A program made the position numbers and the translations under genes. From Paenibacillus oryzae (lineage in GTDB: Bacteria > Bacillota > Bacilli > Paenibacillales > Paenibacillaceae): a stretch of 64,000 nucleotides of DNA. The stretch is from positions 186,001 to 250,000 of the forward strand of contig NZ_LYPA01000064.1 in the NCBI RefSeq assembly GCF_001675045.1, read 5' to 3'. Position 1 is the stretch's first letter; every line of letters begins with the position of its first letter. Of the stretch, positions 10,182-19,467 are shown piece by piece. The notes under the pieces were generated by a model, which saw only the letters and a program-made list of their open reading frames with translations, did no database searches and was not told the origin of the DNA.

Positions 10182-10631
10182 TTATTTCCGCTTGCGGCTA
10201 TTTTTGACCAGTGTCATGCGGCGAGAATGGCGCAGCCAGGAATAATAGGATTTAAGGTCCCTAAGCTCGATTGTTTCCGACATTCGCCCAAGAAACGTAA
10301 CAACAATCATTTTTTGCAGAGGATTGCCAAGCAAATCCATATCATTGGGCGCATCCGAAAATTCGGCGACAAACACCAAATCGCCATCGATTAAATAAAC
10401 ATCTTCCTCGTTTCGATAATAGGATTCAACCCGTCCCTTCTTCAAACATTCCCATAAAAATTCGGCAATGTCGTCGTATCCGGTATTGGCGCTTTCCACA
10501 CGGTCCAGCCAGCGGGTTTGGGCATGATTCGTAATGATAATGTCGGATATTTTTTTGTCGCCAAGCTCTACATAAAAAGCCTCATATGTATTCCATCTTC
10601 TAGTCATTTTATCCTTCATATCGTCCCGCAC
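10182..10631 (-). CDS. Conserved-looking protein of unknown function, 149 aa
   Basis: A soluble, charged protein with no signal peptide or membrane segment. The centre (NHAQTRWLDRV, DGDLVFVAEFSD, MIVVTFLGRMSETIELRD) alternates hydrophobic and charged residues as in a small alpha/beta fold, and the tail is basic (RHSRRMTLVKNSRKRK). The NHAQTRWLDRV segment recalls the HAxxRxxxR motif of small toxin-like or phage-like proteins, but I cannot assign it. Start is the ATG at 10631 or the one at 10619. It stands alone between two terminator-like hairpins. Confidence 0.7.
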   Translation of the reverse strand: MRDDMKDKMTRRWNTYEAFYVELGDKKISDIIITNHAQTRWLDRVESANTGYDDIAEFLWECLKKGRVESYYRNEEDVYLIDGDLVFVAEFSDAPNDMDLLGNPLQKMIVVTFLGRMSETIELRDLKSYYSWLRHSRRMTLVKNSRKRK

Positions 10632-10756
10632 TCCTTCTACAGAACCAGTTCTTTATGCCTATATATCTAGTGCCTATTTTACCATGTCCGTCCGATATTT
10701 CAACAAAAAAATAAACGGAAGGCATAAATGTAAATAAATGTATTTAAATTCAAATA

Positions 10757-10801
10757 AATAACGCTTTTGCACCAGAAATTTCCGATACAAAAGCGTTATT
10801 T
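10757..10801 (-). terminator. Terminator after ylbG
   Basis: AATAACGCTTTTG (10757-10769) pairs with CAAAAGCGTTATT (10788-10800), giving a 13-bp perfect stem with an 18-base loop, followed on the minus strand by a T-rich tail. It closes the XPB-ylbF-ylbG transcript. Confidence 0.75.
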
Positions 10802-10824
10802 CCTCGTCTATTGAAAACGCTTGG

Positions 10825-11088
10825 CTACAAGCTGTAAAATCTGGTTTTATCTTCGCTGTCCTTGGTGTATTCCGTCTTCAGCTCGCTTCGATAGGAACGC
10901 TCGACCTTGCGCACGAAGGAAAGCCGCGACATTTGCTTGACTGCTTCCTCCGCCCTGTCGGCATTCATGTACAACACCACGTAATGAAGTTTTCTGGACA
11001 TGTAATGAACATTCCCGAAACGCTCCAGGGATCGTGCTGCCTTCAAATCGCTAACCCATACAATAAAGCCTGTCCGATCCGGCAACAT
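10825..11088 (-). CDS. ylbG: YlbG family protein (DUF2129)
   Basis: An 87-aa cytosolic protein. The open frame extends to 11250 but overlaps ylbF. The ATG at 11088 (MLPDRTGFIVWVSDLKAARS) is chosen because it matches the family start and is preceded by AAGGGGGAAGAAGG. Features such as FIVWVSDLKAA, GNVHYMSRKLHYVVLYMN and VRKVERSYR are typical. Function is unknown; the gene follows ylbF with 22 bases between them, as in B. subtilis. Confidence 0.88.
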   Translation of the reverse strand: MLPDRTGFIVWVSDLKAARSLERFGNVHYMSRKLHYVVLYMNADRAEEAVKQMSRLSFVRKVERSYRSELKTEYTKDSEDKTRFYSL

Positions 11089-11110
11089 GCCTTCTTCCCC
11101 CTTACAGAAA

Positions 11111-11596
11111 TTATCCGCAGCCGCCGCTTCCGCAGCCGCATGAGCCGCCGCTTCCGCAACCGCCCCCGCCCTTTTCGTTACCGGGGACTTTGATGGTATG
11201 CGATACCGATTCGGCGATAATCGTCGCCATATCATGCAGCATATCATCAACCGCTGCTTCCGCCAGCTTGAAGCGCCGAACCTCCTCCAGCTCCCCTAGC
11301 GCTTTTTCCGCTTCTTTCACCTTGCCGCGCGCCTCGTGGAAGTCGGGATGAAAGCGGCCAAAACGCTCGCAGTCCGCAAACTGCTCCTTGGCTTTCAGAA
11401 AAGCGGCCTGAAGCTTTTTGGCTTCCGCGCTTTCGTTTACGGCTTTTTTCCAGTATGCATATTCGGCTACTTCAGCCGATAAATTAACCATATCGCCCAA
11501 CTCATAAGCTTTGAGCAGCAATGACGCCATATCTAGTGAAGCATAGGCGTCTTCTGTCAGATGTGCAGCCGAGTCTCTATATTCGGCAACCGCCAT
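11111..11596 (-). CDS. ylbF: YlbF/YmcA family regulator with cysteine-rich tail
   Basis: A 161-aa, mostly helical protein of the YlbF family. In B. subtilis YlbF forms a complex with YmcA and YaaT that carries Fe-S clusters and modulates RNase Y, thereby affecting competence, sporulation and biofilm formation. Residues 1-140 are charged heptad-like helices. The C-terminus is a Gly/Cys tail (GGGGCGSGGSCGCGSGGCG) with four cysteines, suited to cluster binding. The ATG is preceded by AAGAGGTGGATCA. It lies upstream of ylbG and 88 bases downstream of the helicase-partner gene. Confidence 0.88.
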   Translation of the reverse strand: MAVAEYRDSAAHLTEDAYASLDMASLLLKAYELGDMVNLSAEVAEYAYWKKAVNESAEAKKLQAAFLKAKEQFADCERFGRFHPDFHEARGKVKEAEKALGELEEVRRFKLAEAAVDDMLHDMATIIAESVSHTIKVPGNEKGGGGCGSGGSCGCGSGGCG

Positions 11597-11684
11597 TGAT
11601 CCACCTCTTTCCTCCAGCTTGCTATTACATTATCACATAACAAACTATTAGCCAATAGATGAAGGGTAAGTTCGGCAGCTGGCA

Positions 11685-13601
11685 TTATTGCCGCTTTCTG
11701 CCGTTTGCCGCCTCCGTCGGGAGCACCAGTCTGATTTCATCCCATTGCTCCGGTCCCAAAACATGATTTTCCAGCTTACGCTCGCCGTACAGCCTGCCGC
11801 TTACCGCCCACTCATTTCCCCGCTGCTCCGTCGCTTCAGGAATAAACAAAACGCTCCTCCCCTCCAGGGAAAGTTCAACCGCGGTTTCCAGGGAAATCGC
11901 CTTTGCAATTAGCTCCCTGCTGGTGGAGGGATGATAGGAGCGGCGCTGCTTCAGCCACATCGCCGGAACGGCAGCTATTTTTTCGCTAAAAGCATGATGC
12001 ATGTCCCGATTTATCTCCAGCCGGTATAGCCCTGCCCGATCCTGCTCCAGCCGCATAGGAACAGTCTGCTGTGGAATCCCTGGGAACTGCTGAGACCGCT
12101 GCTGGTTTGGAAGCCGGATGATTTCCAAAAAACATGGCTGCGAGCTATAGCTGCTTTGCAGAGACTCGCCCGATTTTTGGGGACCGGATTTTTCTATACC
12201 GCAGAAGGAGGATCGCTTGGAGCCTTTATGCACCCAGCTTTGATGCCATTGCTGCAGCATGTTATGCACAGCTTCCGGAAGGCTCTCCCTCCCGCTTATG
12301 TTTTGCAGAATAGCTTCGATTTCCTCCAATTGCGCGCCTCTCCCCAGCTTCCAATGAAGACGGTTTTCGGACAGGCGGTATAGCGTAAACCAATCATCGC
12401 TTACCCGGTCTGCTATTTCCTCCAGCTGCCAGCGAATAGAGCCGCTTATTTGCGGTCCCGCAAGTATCTCGCCGTCAGGCTGGAGCATCACTTCATTTTC
12501 AATAACATGGCTGAAGGGACGCCAGCGAAATACAGCTTCGGGCTTTTCACCCTCTATATAACCGCTCTCAAGCCAGCCGCACTCACAAAACAAATCCAGC
12601 CAGTTTTGCGCGTATTGAAGCTGCTCCATAACCGCCTCCCGGCCCTCGCCTGCCGCAATATCGTCAACGAAGCGAGGTTCTGCGTACAAATCCTGAACGC
12701 GGCGCCAGCTGCCATCCTGAATCCGGCACATTCTCGCCCCGCAATGAGCGGCAGCGCCGGCGGCTGGAAAAATCAAATCGCACAGCCAGCTTCTCAGCTC
12801 TATTTCCCTTGCTTGTTCGTCTTGCTTCAGCCATAGCTCAAGCGCAACTTCGTTTATGCAAAAGCCCTTGTCACCGGCAATCAGCAAACGGAGTCCCAAG
12901 GCCGCCTCAAGCAGCAGCGCAACGCTTGGGGAATAGCCGCATTCCTCCTTGACGCCAAAGCCAAATGCTTGAAGAGCATCCCGCGAAAACGGGAAAGCAC
13001 GCTCCAGCCTGTCGCTCATTTTGCGAGATAAGACGCCTTTTGCCGTAAAACCGGCTGAAGGCTCACGGCTAAGCCGCGACAAGCCATACAGCAGCGCTCT
13101 GCCCAATGGCAGCGTGCCGCCAGTTCCTGTGCCCGCTTGGCCAGCTTGCAGAGAAGCAGCGGGATAAACGTCGCCGCAGCAGGGCGAAGAAGATGCAGAG
13201 AGCGGTAACAAACACGGCAATAAGGCCGCATAAAGATCGCTTGGAGCAAAGATGAAGCGTTCGCCCCATGCCTTGCCGAGCGCAAACAAAAAACCTCCGC
13301 GCTCCAATGCATCCAGCCCCAGCCTGATTTCCGCCCCGGTCAAAGCGGAGCGCTCCCGCAATATGACAACAAGGGCCTCCTCTTCGACAGGTGAAGCGCC
13401 ATGCAGATCCATATGCAATTGCAGCACTTGAAGCTCCGCCGCGCTTAATTCCTCCAACGGCTTGCCTGAAGCAGCCAGCCTCAACGCCTCATCCCAATCA
13501 ACGGCAGTCAAGCTTCCTTCTACGGAGCCTTTAAGCCAAAAATATTCACAGTTGAGCAGCTGCTCCTCCGTGAGCTTTTCCGCGACTTCCTTCAGCCTCA
13601 T
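11685..13601 (-). CDS. Helicase-associated (XPB/Ssl2 N-terminal-like) partner protein
   Basis: A 638-aa protein without Walker motifs. The middle and C-terminal parts (ENEVMLQPDGEILAGPQISG; WFTLYRLSENRLHWKLGRG) resemble the PF13625-type domain found at the N-terminus of XPB/Ssl2. The rest is leucine-rich helices that look like winged-helix repeats, and the C-terminal part from about residue 480 is Gln/Ser-rich then beta-rich. Its ATG overlaps the XPB-like helicase stop as ATGA, so the two are translationally coupled and probably act as a pair. The specific role is inference. Confidence 0.78.
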   Translation of the reverse strand: MRLKEVAEKLTEEQLLNCEYFWLKGSVEGSLTAVDWDEALRLAASGKPLEELSAAELQVLQLHMDLHGASPVEEEALVVILRERSALTGAEIRLGLDALERGGFLFALGKAWGERFIFAPSDLYAALLPCLLPLSASSSPCCGDVYPAASLQAGQAGTGTGGTLPLGRALLYGLSRLSREPSAGFTAKGVLSRKMSDRLERAFPFSRDALQAFGFGVKEECGYSPSVALLLEAALGLRLLIAGDKGFCINEVALELWLKQDEQAREIELRSWLCDLIFPAAGAAAHCGARMCRIQDGSWRRVQDLYAEPRFVDDIAAGEGREAVMEQLQYAQNWLDLFCECGWLESGYIEGEKPEAVFRWRPFSHVIENEVMLQPDGEILAGPQISGSIRWQLEEIADRVSDDWFTLYRLSENRLHWKLGRGAQLEEIEAILQNISGRESLPEAVHNMLQQWHQSWVHKGSKRSSFCGIEKSGPQKSGESLQSSYSSQPCFLEIIRLPNQQRSQQFPGIPQQTVPMRLEQDRAGLYRLEINRDMHHAFSEKIAAVPAMWLKQRRSYHPSTSRELIAKAISLETAVELSLEGRSVLFIPEATEQRGNEWAVSGRLYGERKLENHVLGPEQWDEIRLVLPTEAANGRKRQ

Positions 13602-15304
13602 GATGTCGGCCTCCCGGCTTCGGAGACAGGTTCCGCCTCCCCCTGCTCCGCCATCCGCTCGTAGACATACCCTTGCTCCATCATAAATAGCTGGCGCTTG
13701 AGTGCAAACTGTGTTTCCTTTGTCCCCTCTGTAACAATGCTGTAGAACCAGGCCTTATTGCTTCCCGCCTTGGGCCGCAGCAGCCTGCCGATCCGCTGCG
13801 CTTCCTCTTGCCTGGAGCCAAAGCTTCCCGACAGCTGAATCGCAACGGCCGCATCGGGCAAATCAATGGCCAGATTGGCCACTTTGGACACAACAAGTAC
13901 CGAAATATCGCCTCGTTTGAAGCGGCTATACAACTCCGCTCTTTCCTGCGGCGGCACTTCTCCGGTTAATATCGGCGCGTTCAGGCTTTGCGCAATGTCA
14001 TTCAGCTGCTTCAAATATTGGCCGATAACCAAGGCTGGCTTGCCCTCATGCTGACGCAAAAGCCGTTTTACAATTCCAAGCTTGTTATGATTTTCGGCCG
14101 CTATCCGAAGCTGGCCCCTGCCCCCGGCCGCATGGTAAAGCTTCCGCTGCGACGGGTGAAGCGGAACGGTAATTTCCTTGCAGCTGACAGAAGAGATGTA
14201 ACCCCCAAGCTCCGCATCCTTCCATGCCATGTCGTACAGCTTGGGTCCGATCAGGGAATACACGTCCTCGGCGCAGCCGTCCTCGCGAACCAGTGTTGCC
14301 GTAAGACCCAGCCTTCTTGTCGCTTGAATGGAAGCAGTCATTCGGAATACCGGCGCCGGCAGCAAATGAACCTCGTCATATATGACAAGCCCCCAGTCCC
14401 GTTTGGTCAACAGCTCCATATGACGGTATTCATCCCCTGCGGTCGCGCGCCGGGTCAGCAAATTGTAAGTCGCTATCGTCACGGGAGCAATCTCGCGCTG
14501 CTTGCCGCTGTAAATGCCGATGGAGGAAATGTCCAGCGTTGTTTTGTCCAGAAGCTCGTCACGCCACTGGAGCGCGGCGCTGTGGCTGGAAGCAAGAATG
14601 AGCGCCGCTGCTCCGACGCCTGCCAAAGCCGCTAAACCAACAACCGTTTTTCCAGTGCCGCAGGGCAATACAGCAACTCCGCTTCCACTCTGGACGGCCC
14701 CTTCCTGCAGGAAGCGGTCCACGGCTGCTGCCTGATACGGACGCAGGCTAAAAGGACGGCCGCGCAGCGTCAGCTTCCGCAGCCCGATATCCAGCGCTTC
14801 GCCGTCATGATAGCCGGCATAATCCAATACAGGGTAGCCGAGGCGCGTCAGCTCTTGCTTGAGAAGTCCGCGGCAGTGCCCGTGAAGCACCCATTCGCCT
14901 TCTGCTGTTTTGTCCTTGATCCAATCGGCTAGCTGCTTTTGCTGCGCTAACTGCGACAGAAGCGCTGTATCGCCGCCAAGCACCAGTTCTCCTTCCCTCA
15001 GCTGCAGTCTAAGCTTGCCAAAGCGTTGTCCCCAGCCCCGGAGCGTCGCCGCGGCGGTAAAGGGCAATCCGTACCGTGCATGACGCTCCAGGCACTCCAA
15101 TGCGTTTTGCCAGGAAACGCCCGCGCTCATGGCATTCCACAAAGCAAGCGGCGTAAGCCTGTAGGTATGCAGGCTGCCCACCGTTTTGACAACCTCTCCA
15201 AACATCAGCAGCTGTTCGCGCGCTTCGCGCGCCGTTTCTATTTGCTCATCCAGCAGAACGGTCATATCGGATTGAACGATTAATGCGCCTTTGCCAGCTG
15301 TCAT
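13598..15304 (-). CDS. XPB-like superfamily 2 DNA helicase
   Basis: A 568-aa SF2 helicase. Walker A is VLPCGTGKT, the Walker B box is the XPB-type DEVH (IYDEVHLLPAPVF), followed by TRRLGLTATLVREDG (motif III) and C-terminal motifs VSKVANLAIDLPDA and QRIGRLLRP. This combination is characteristic of bacterial and archaeal XPB/RAD25 helicases that open DNA in repair or transcription-coupled processes. The frame extends to a TTG at 15313. The ATG at 15304 is preferred because GAGGG lies 9 bases upstream. Nearly all of this is conserved-family inference; no partner other than the overlapping gene is visible. Confidence 0.88.
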   Translation of the reverse strand: MTAGKGALIVQSDMTVLLDEQIETAREAREQLLMFGEVVKTVGSLHTYRLTPLALWNAMSAGVSWQNALECLERHARYGLPFTAAATLRGWGQRFGKLRLQLREGELVLGGDTALLSQLAQQKQLADWIKDKTAEGEWVLHGHCRGLLKQELTRLGYPVLDYAGYHDGEALDIGLRKLTLRGRPFSLRPYQAAAVDRFLQEGAVQSGSGVAVLPCGTGKTVVGLAALAGVGAAALILASSHSAALQWRDELLDKTTLDISSIGIYSGKQREIAPVTIATYNLLTRRATAGDEYRHMELLTKRDWGLVIYDEVHLLPAPVFRMTASIQATRRLGLTATLVREDGCAEDVYSLIGPKLYDMAWKDAELGGYISSVSCKEITVPLHPSQRKLYHAAGGRGQLRIAAENHNKLGIVKRLLRQHEGKPALVIGQYLKQLNDIAQSLNAPILTGEVPPQERAELYSRFKRGDISVLVVSKVANLAIDLPDAAVAIQLSGSFGSRQEEAQRIGRLLRPKAGSNKAWFYSIVTEGTKETQFALKRQLFMMEQGYVYERMAEQGEAEPVSEAGRPTS

Positions 15305-15467
15305 AGTCAACAACCCTCATTTCTATATTCTTTCATCAGTATGAAGGGTTTTTCGCCATTTTATCCCTACGGATAGTGGCGCCGATAATTTGCCGGATTG
15401 CGGTCCTGTATAGTAAGATGAAAAAATGGAGACATCATTTTATTTATTTGCTGGAGGCATTTGACCC

Positions 15468-16313
15468 ATGAGAAAGCTTTTTACATCTATAATCGCCATG
15501 TTGTCTCTCCTGCTCGCCAGCTGCGCCGCTTCCAATTCCGAGGCAACACCAACTGTCAAAAGCGATACCTGGTATCCCGTTTCCGGCTATGTGGATGGAG
15601 ATACATTCAAAATAGACACGGGCTCCGGACATGCTGTTATTCGAATGCTGTACATTGATACGCCCGAAGCCAAAAAGGAAAATACGCCGGTCGAGCCTTT
15701 TGGACCGGAAGCCTCGCAGCTAACTGCCCAGCTGCTGGAGGACTCCGGAGAAGTCCGCTTGACCTTCGATAAAGAAATCAAGGACCATTCTAACCGGACG
15801 TTAGCGATTGTTGAGCTGAAGGACGGCGCCATTCTGAACGAGCTGCTGCTCCAGGAAGGCCTTGCCAAAGTGATGATTATTGAGCCCAATACCAAAATGG
15901 AAAACGTCTATAAACAATTGGAGCAAGAAGCCAAGCAAAACAAGCTGGGAATCTGGAGTACGGGCACCGAAACCAGCCAAAGCGATTTGCCGGTGCGCAA
16001 GGCTCAGCAGGTCGGCATTGAGCTGAAAGTGGACAAGCAGGCCGAGCTTGTGACCATTACGAATACGTCCCCTCAAGCCATTGATCTGGACGGCTGGAAG
16101 CTGATTAGCGTTCGGGGAAACCAGACCTATACCTTTGAGCCTTACATGCTGGATGGACAAGAAAGCCTCATTCTCGCTTCGGGCGAACATGCTGTTGCTA
16201 AAGAAGGCGTCTTGTTATGGGAAGTCAACAATGTATGGAGCAACAATGAATCCGACCCCGCCGAGCTGTATAATGACAAAAATGAGCTTGTAGCGCTATG
16301 GGAAGACGAATGA
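15468..16313 (+). CDS. Secreted thermonuclease-family lipoprotein with lamin-tail domain
   Basis: 281 aa. The N-terminus (MRKLFTSIIAMLSLLLASC) is a lipoprotein signal with lipobox LASC, so C19 is the likely lipidated residue. Residues about 35-165 are a staphylococcal-nuclease fold with VDGDTFKI, the active-site region IRMLYIDTPEAK, and NRTLAIV providing the second arginine; the final strand is LGIW. Residues about 180-275 match a lamin-tail/LTD domain (LVTITNTSPQAIDLDGWKLIS). The architecture resembles B. subtilis YokF. It probably degrades extracellular DNA while anchored to the membrane. The upstream TTGCTGGAGG supplies the ribosome binding site. Confidence 0.88.
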   Translation: MRKLFTSIIAMLSLLLASCAASNSEATPTVKSDTWYPVSGYVDGDTFKIDTGSGHAVIRMLYIDTPEAKKENTPVEPFGPEASQLTAQLLEDSGEVRLTFDKEIKDHSNRTLAIVELKDGAILNELLLQEGLAKVMIIEPNTKMENVYKQLEQEAKQNKLGIWSTGTETSQSDLPVRKAQQVGIELKVDKQAELVTITNTSPQAIDLDGWKLISVRGNQTYTFEPYMLDGQESLILASGEHAVAKEGVLLWEVNNVWSNNESDPAELYNDKNELVALWEDE

Positions 16314-16416
16314 TCCTTCGTCCTCCCGCGTTGCAAGCTCATTTGTATAACCGGGACAGCGGGCCGCCGACTTTCACGATCCTCTCTCCCCCGTATCCCA
16401 ATCCATCTTCCAATCC

Positions 16417-17610
16417 TTATGGCTCAACCGAATCCGCCACGTAGTTCTCCGCCATGGCAATCATCAGCTCCGCCGCTTTTAACATGGCCCGCTCGTCAAA
16501 GTCAAACATGGGATGATGGTGAGAATAAACCGCTCCGCATTCCGGATTTCCGGCGCCAACAAACATAAAACAGCCAGGCTTCTCCAGCAAATAATAGGAG
16601 AAGTCCTCCGCAACCGTCAGAGGCTCCGATTCGGTCACATGCTCATCGCCGAAAACGGTCTCCGCCACCTTGAAATATCGGGCCGCTTCCGCTTCATTGT
16701 TAACGACTGGCGGATAACCGATGCGCATGTCGTAGTGGAAGGAGGCGCCATGCATTTCGCAGGTATGTCTGATTATCGTCTCCAGCCTCTGACGTGCCAG
16801 AAGGCGCGTATCTTCGTCAAAGGAGCGGACAGTGCCTTTGATTACACATTTTTCGGCAATGACGTTTGTGGTTGTTCCCGCCTGGAAGGAGCCGAAGGTT
16901 ACGACGGAGGGCTGATTGGGGCTAATATTGCGGCTAACAATTGTTTGTGCCGCTTGCACAAGCGCAGACCCAATCATAACGGTATCCGTTGTTTGATGCG
17001 GCATGCCTCCATGGCCGCCCCGGCCGACAATTTCCAGAACAAATTCATCGGCCGCGCTCATTAAAGCGCCGGCGCGCGAGAAGGAAGAGCCGTAAGCCAG
17101 CGGCGTCCACAAATGAACGCCATAAATAACATCAACGCCTTCAAGCGCTCCGTCGCGGATCATTTCGATCGCTCCGCCAGGCGTTACCTCTTCCGCTGGC
17201 TGGAACAAGAGCCGCCGCTCTCCCCGCAGATATGCCTTGTTTTCCCAGTAGAAGCCGGCAATGGCCAGCAGAGCGGCCGTATGTCCGTCATGTCCGCACG
17301 CGTGCATGACGCCGGGCACTTTTGAGGCGTAATCGCAGTTTTTTTGATCCTGAATCGGCAAAGCGTCCATATCGGCGCGCAGCGCTACGACGGGGCCGGG
17401 CAATTGCCCTTTAATGGAAACGATCAGCCCGTTGCCTCCTATTCCCTCCGTAACCTCGCAGCCTGCCTTCTTCAGCTGGCTGCTGATCCAGGCTGACGTC
17501 CCCTTCTCTTGAAAGGAAATCTCGGGATATTGATGCAAATGACGGCGCCAGGCGACCATTTGGTCGTAATGCTCCGATAGCCAATCCTTTGCCACGCTGT
17601 TCAGCTTCAT
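16417..17610 (-). CDS. M20-family amidohydrolase (N-acyl amino acid amidohydrolase / hippurate hydrolase type)
   Basis: A 397-aa cytosolic metallopeptidase-fold enzyme. Metal-site motifs are visible: ALRADMDALPI, MHACGHDGHTA and QPAEEVTPGG, with a late metal ligand in YSHHHPMFDFDE. Between them lies the dimerisation/lid domain (GRGGHGGMPHQTTD). The family removes acyl groups from amino acids or indole-amino acid conjugates; the substrate here cannot be read from sequence. The ATG is preceded by AAAGGAGGCTGCGCCAA. It stands alone and converges on the nuclease gene; no clear terminator is visible between them. Confidence 0.88.
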   Translation of the reverse strand: MKLNSVAKDWLSEHYDQMVAWRRHLHQYPEISFQEKGTSAWISSQLKKAGCEVTEGIGGNGLIVSIKGQLPGPVVALRADMDALPIQDQKNCDYASKVPGVMHACGHDGHTAALLAIAGFYWENKAYLRGERRLLFQPAEEVTPGGAIEMIRDGALEGVDVIYGVHLWTPLAYGSSFSRAGALMSAADEFVLEIVGRGGHGGMPHQTTDTVMIGSALVQAAQTIVSRNISPNQPSVVTFGSFQAGTTTNVIAEKCVIKGTVRSFDEDTRLLARQRLETIIRHTCEMHGASFHYDMRIGYPPVVNNEAEAARYFKVAETVFGDEHVTESEPLTVAEDFSYYLLEKPGCFMFVGAGNPECGAVYSHHHPMFDFDERAMLKAAELMIAMAENYVADSVEP

Positions 17611-17856
17611 TTGGCGCAGCCTCCTTTTTTTAAAATTGCCCTCTGGCGTAGTCTTCTTCTATTAACAAGTGTACCAGCAATGAATCCAATAACTCCATCC
17701 TTTTTTCAATTTCCCGCGCCGCTCTTCGCAAGCAAGCCCCTGTTATCCATTTGACGCCCCGCATTATGCCGACTAAGGCTTGCGCTGACTGGGGAAACAT
17801 ACTATCATGGGTAAAGAATGCACAACATATGATTGATGAATTTGGGAGGAACTGTG

Positions 17857-18201
17857 ATGATCATTGAAAACTCCGGGCTGAATGGCCTTCAGAGCGAACT
17901 TGCGCATTTGGATAATGAGGCTGAAAAAGCCGGTTTTGTTCGGTGGCAATGGGAATATTACCGCGCTACATATGATTTGAAGCTGGTTGATCGGGCTAGC
18001 GGAAATGAATATTTTCTGCGTCTGAATACGCGCGCAGTGGAAGGCAAGCTGGAATCTCCCCATGCCGTGCTTGTTATCGAGGCTGTTTACATCGGCCGCG
18101 CCACCTTCCCGCACGGCATGGAATACGAATCTCCGGTTCCCCAGCATATTTTGGACACAGCCGAACAGCGCCTTGCTCAATTGAAGAAAGCGCTGCTTTA
18201 G
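17857..18201 (+). CDS. YugN-like family protein
   Basis: A 114-aa soluble protein resembling B. subtilis YugN, of unknown function. Segments such as WEYYRATYDLKLVDR, YFLRLNTRAVEGKLE and RATFPHGMEYE are recognisable. The frame begins at 17833, but the ATG at 17857 directly follows GGGAGGAACTGTG, a strong ribosome binding site. It ends 9 bases before the ftsW-like gene and is probably cotranscribed with it. Confidence 0.8.
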   Translation: MIIENSGLNGLQSELAHLDNEAEKAGFVRWQWEYYRATYDLKLVDRASGNEYFLRLNTRAVEGKLESPHAVLVIEAVYIGRATFPHGMEYESPVPQHILDTAEQRLAQLKKALL

Positions 18202-18210
18202 AGACTCACC

Positions 18211-19386
18211 ATGAAAGCGACAGAAAAAGCCAGCCGGGGAAGGCCTGACTTTTTGCTCCTCATCATGACACTTCTGCTTGTCGGATTTGGTCTGGTGATG
18301 GTTTTCAGCGCCAGCTCCGGCATTGCTGCAGTAGAGGCCAAGTTTCAAAACGATCCTTTATATTTTACAAAAAAGCAACTCGCCTTTGCAGTTCTTGGCC
18401 TTTTTTCAATGTTTTGGGCGATGAATGTACGCTATCAGGCATTTAAAAAGGGCTATATTCTTTTTTTTATTCCTGTTGTCATCATGCTCATACTGGTTCC
18501 GATCGTCAGCGACCCGCTTCATGGCGCGCGAAGCTGGTTTAGAATCGGCTCCTTTGGTATTCAGCCAACAGAACCAGCCAAGCTTGCACTTATCCTTTAC
18601 ATGGGCGCGTTAATCGCCAAAAAAGGCGAGAAATTCCGCGATTTCAAGCGCGGCCTGCTGCCGGTTATTGTTATTGTCAGTTTTATATGCGGACTTATTA
18701 TGCTGCAGCCTGACCTTGGCTCCTGCCTGGTTCTGGCTACCTGCGCACTCGTCATGATCATTGCGAGCGGGGCCAATTTGAAGCAGGTTTTTGCAGTAGG
18801 GGCCATTGGGAGCGTCGTTCTGACACTGCTAGTCAGCATATCCATGGCCATTAATCCAAAAGCCTGGGTATACCGGATCAAGCGGATTACCTCCTTTATG
18901 GACCCCGAAGCCCATGCACAGGATGGAGCGTTTCAGGTTACTTCATCTCTGCAGGCGTTAAGCCATGGCGGCTTGACGGGCGCAGGCTTTGGAGAAAGCG
19001 TACAAAAGCTTCACTACTTGACATTTGCGTACAATGACTTTATTTTTGCGGTAATCGCAGAGGAATTTGGTTTTATCGGCAGTGCTATTTTCCTGCTGTT
19101 TTTTCTGTTTTTCCTGTGGCGCGGGCTGATCGTTTCCCTCAGATGTCCCGACATGTACGGGACGGTTGTGGGGGTCGGGATCGTAGCGCTGCTTGCCGTA
19201 CAAGCCTTCATCAACATCGGAGGCGTAACGTCAACCATTCCGCTTACAGGCGTTACGCTGCCCTTTATAAGCTACGGCGGCTCCTCCCTGCTGTTCTGTC
19301 TGTTCGGCATGGGCATTTTGCTCAGCATATCCAGAGAATCCAACCGGCTCGAACCCTCTGGCGACAAACGCAGATCACGGACTTGA
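18211..19386 (+). CDS. FtsW/RodA/SpoVE family lipid II polymerase
   Basis: A 391-aa polytopic membrane protein of the SEDS family with about ten hydrophobic segments. Family signatures are GARSWFRIGSFGIQPTEPAK near residue 110, LQPDLGSC, AEEFGFIGS and SYGGSSLLFCLFGMGILLS near the end. SEDS proteins polymerise glycan strands from lipid II with a class B PBP, either at the septum (FtsW), the sidewall (RodA) or the spore cortex (SpoVE). The sequence alone does not settle which; an FtsW-type name is the safest. The start lies just after the upstream yugN-like gene without an ideal Shine-Dalgarno, suggesting coupling. Confidence 0.9.
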   Translation: MKATEKASRGRPDFLLLIMTLLLVGFGLVMVFSASSGIAAVEAKFQNDPLYFTKKQLAFAVLGLFSMFWAMNVRYQAFKKGYILFFIPVVIMLILVPIVSDPLHGARSWFRIGSFGIQPTEPAKLALILYMGALIAKKGEKFRDFKRGLLPVIVIVSFICGLIMLQPDLGSCLVLATCALVMIIASGANLKQVFAVGAIGSVVLTLLVSISMAINPKAWVYRIKRITSFMDPEAHAQDGAFQVTSSLQALSHGGLTGAGFGESVQKLHYLTFAYNDFIFAVIAEEFGFIGSAIFLLFFLFFLWRGLIVSLRCPDMYGTVVGVGIVALLAVQAFINIGGVTSTIPLTGVTLPFISYGGSSLLFCLFGMGILLSISRESNRLEPSGDKRRSRT

Positions 19387-19419
19387 TTGTACCGCATCAG
19401 CTCATTTCTAACCAAATAT

Positions 19420-19457
19420 GCAAACGGCGCCCCCTGTTGTCAGGAGGCGCCGTTTTG
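19420..19457. terminator. Bidirectional terminator between ftsW-like and asp23 genes
   Basis: AAACGGCGCC(CCCTG) and (AGGA)GGCGCCGTTTT form a GC-rich stem with A and T tracts on either side, placed between two convergent genes. Confidence 0.82.
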
Positions 19458-19467
19458 GTTATCCGTA

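Noticed and set aside
10825-11250. Long form of ylbG starting at 11250
   Set aside because: It would read out of frame through the ylbF Gly/Cys tail; the start at 11088 has the ribosome binding site and matches the family.
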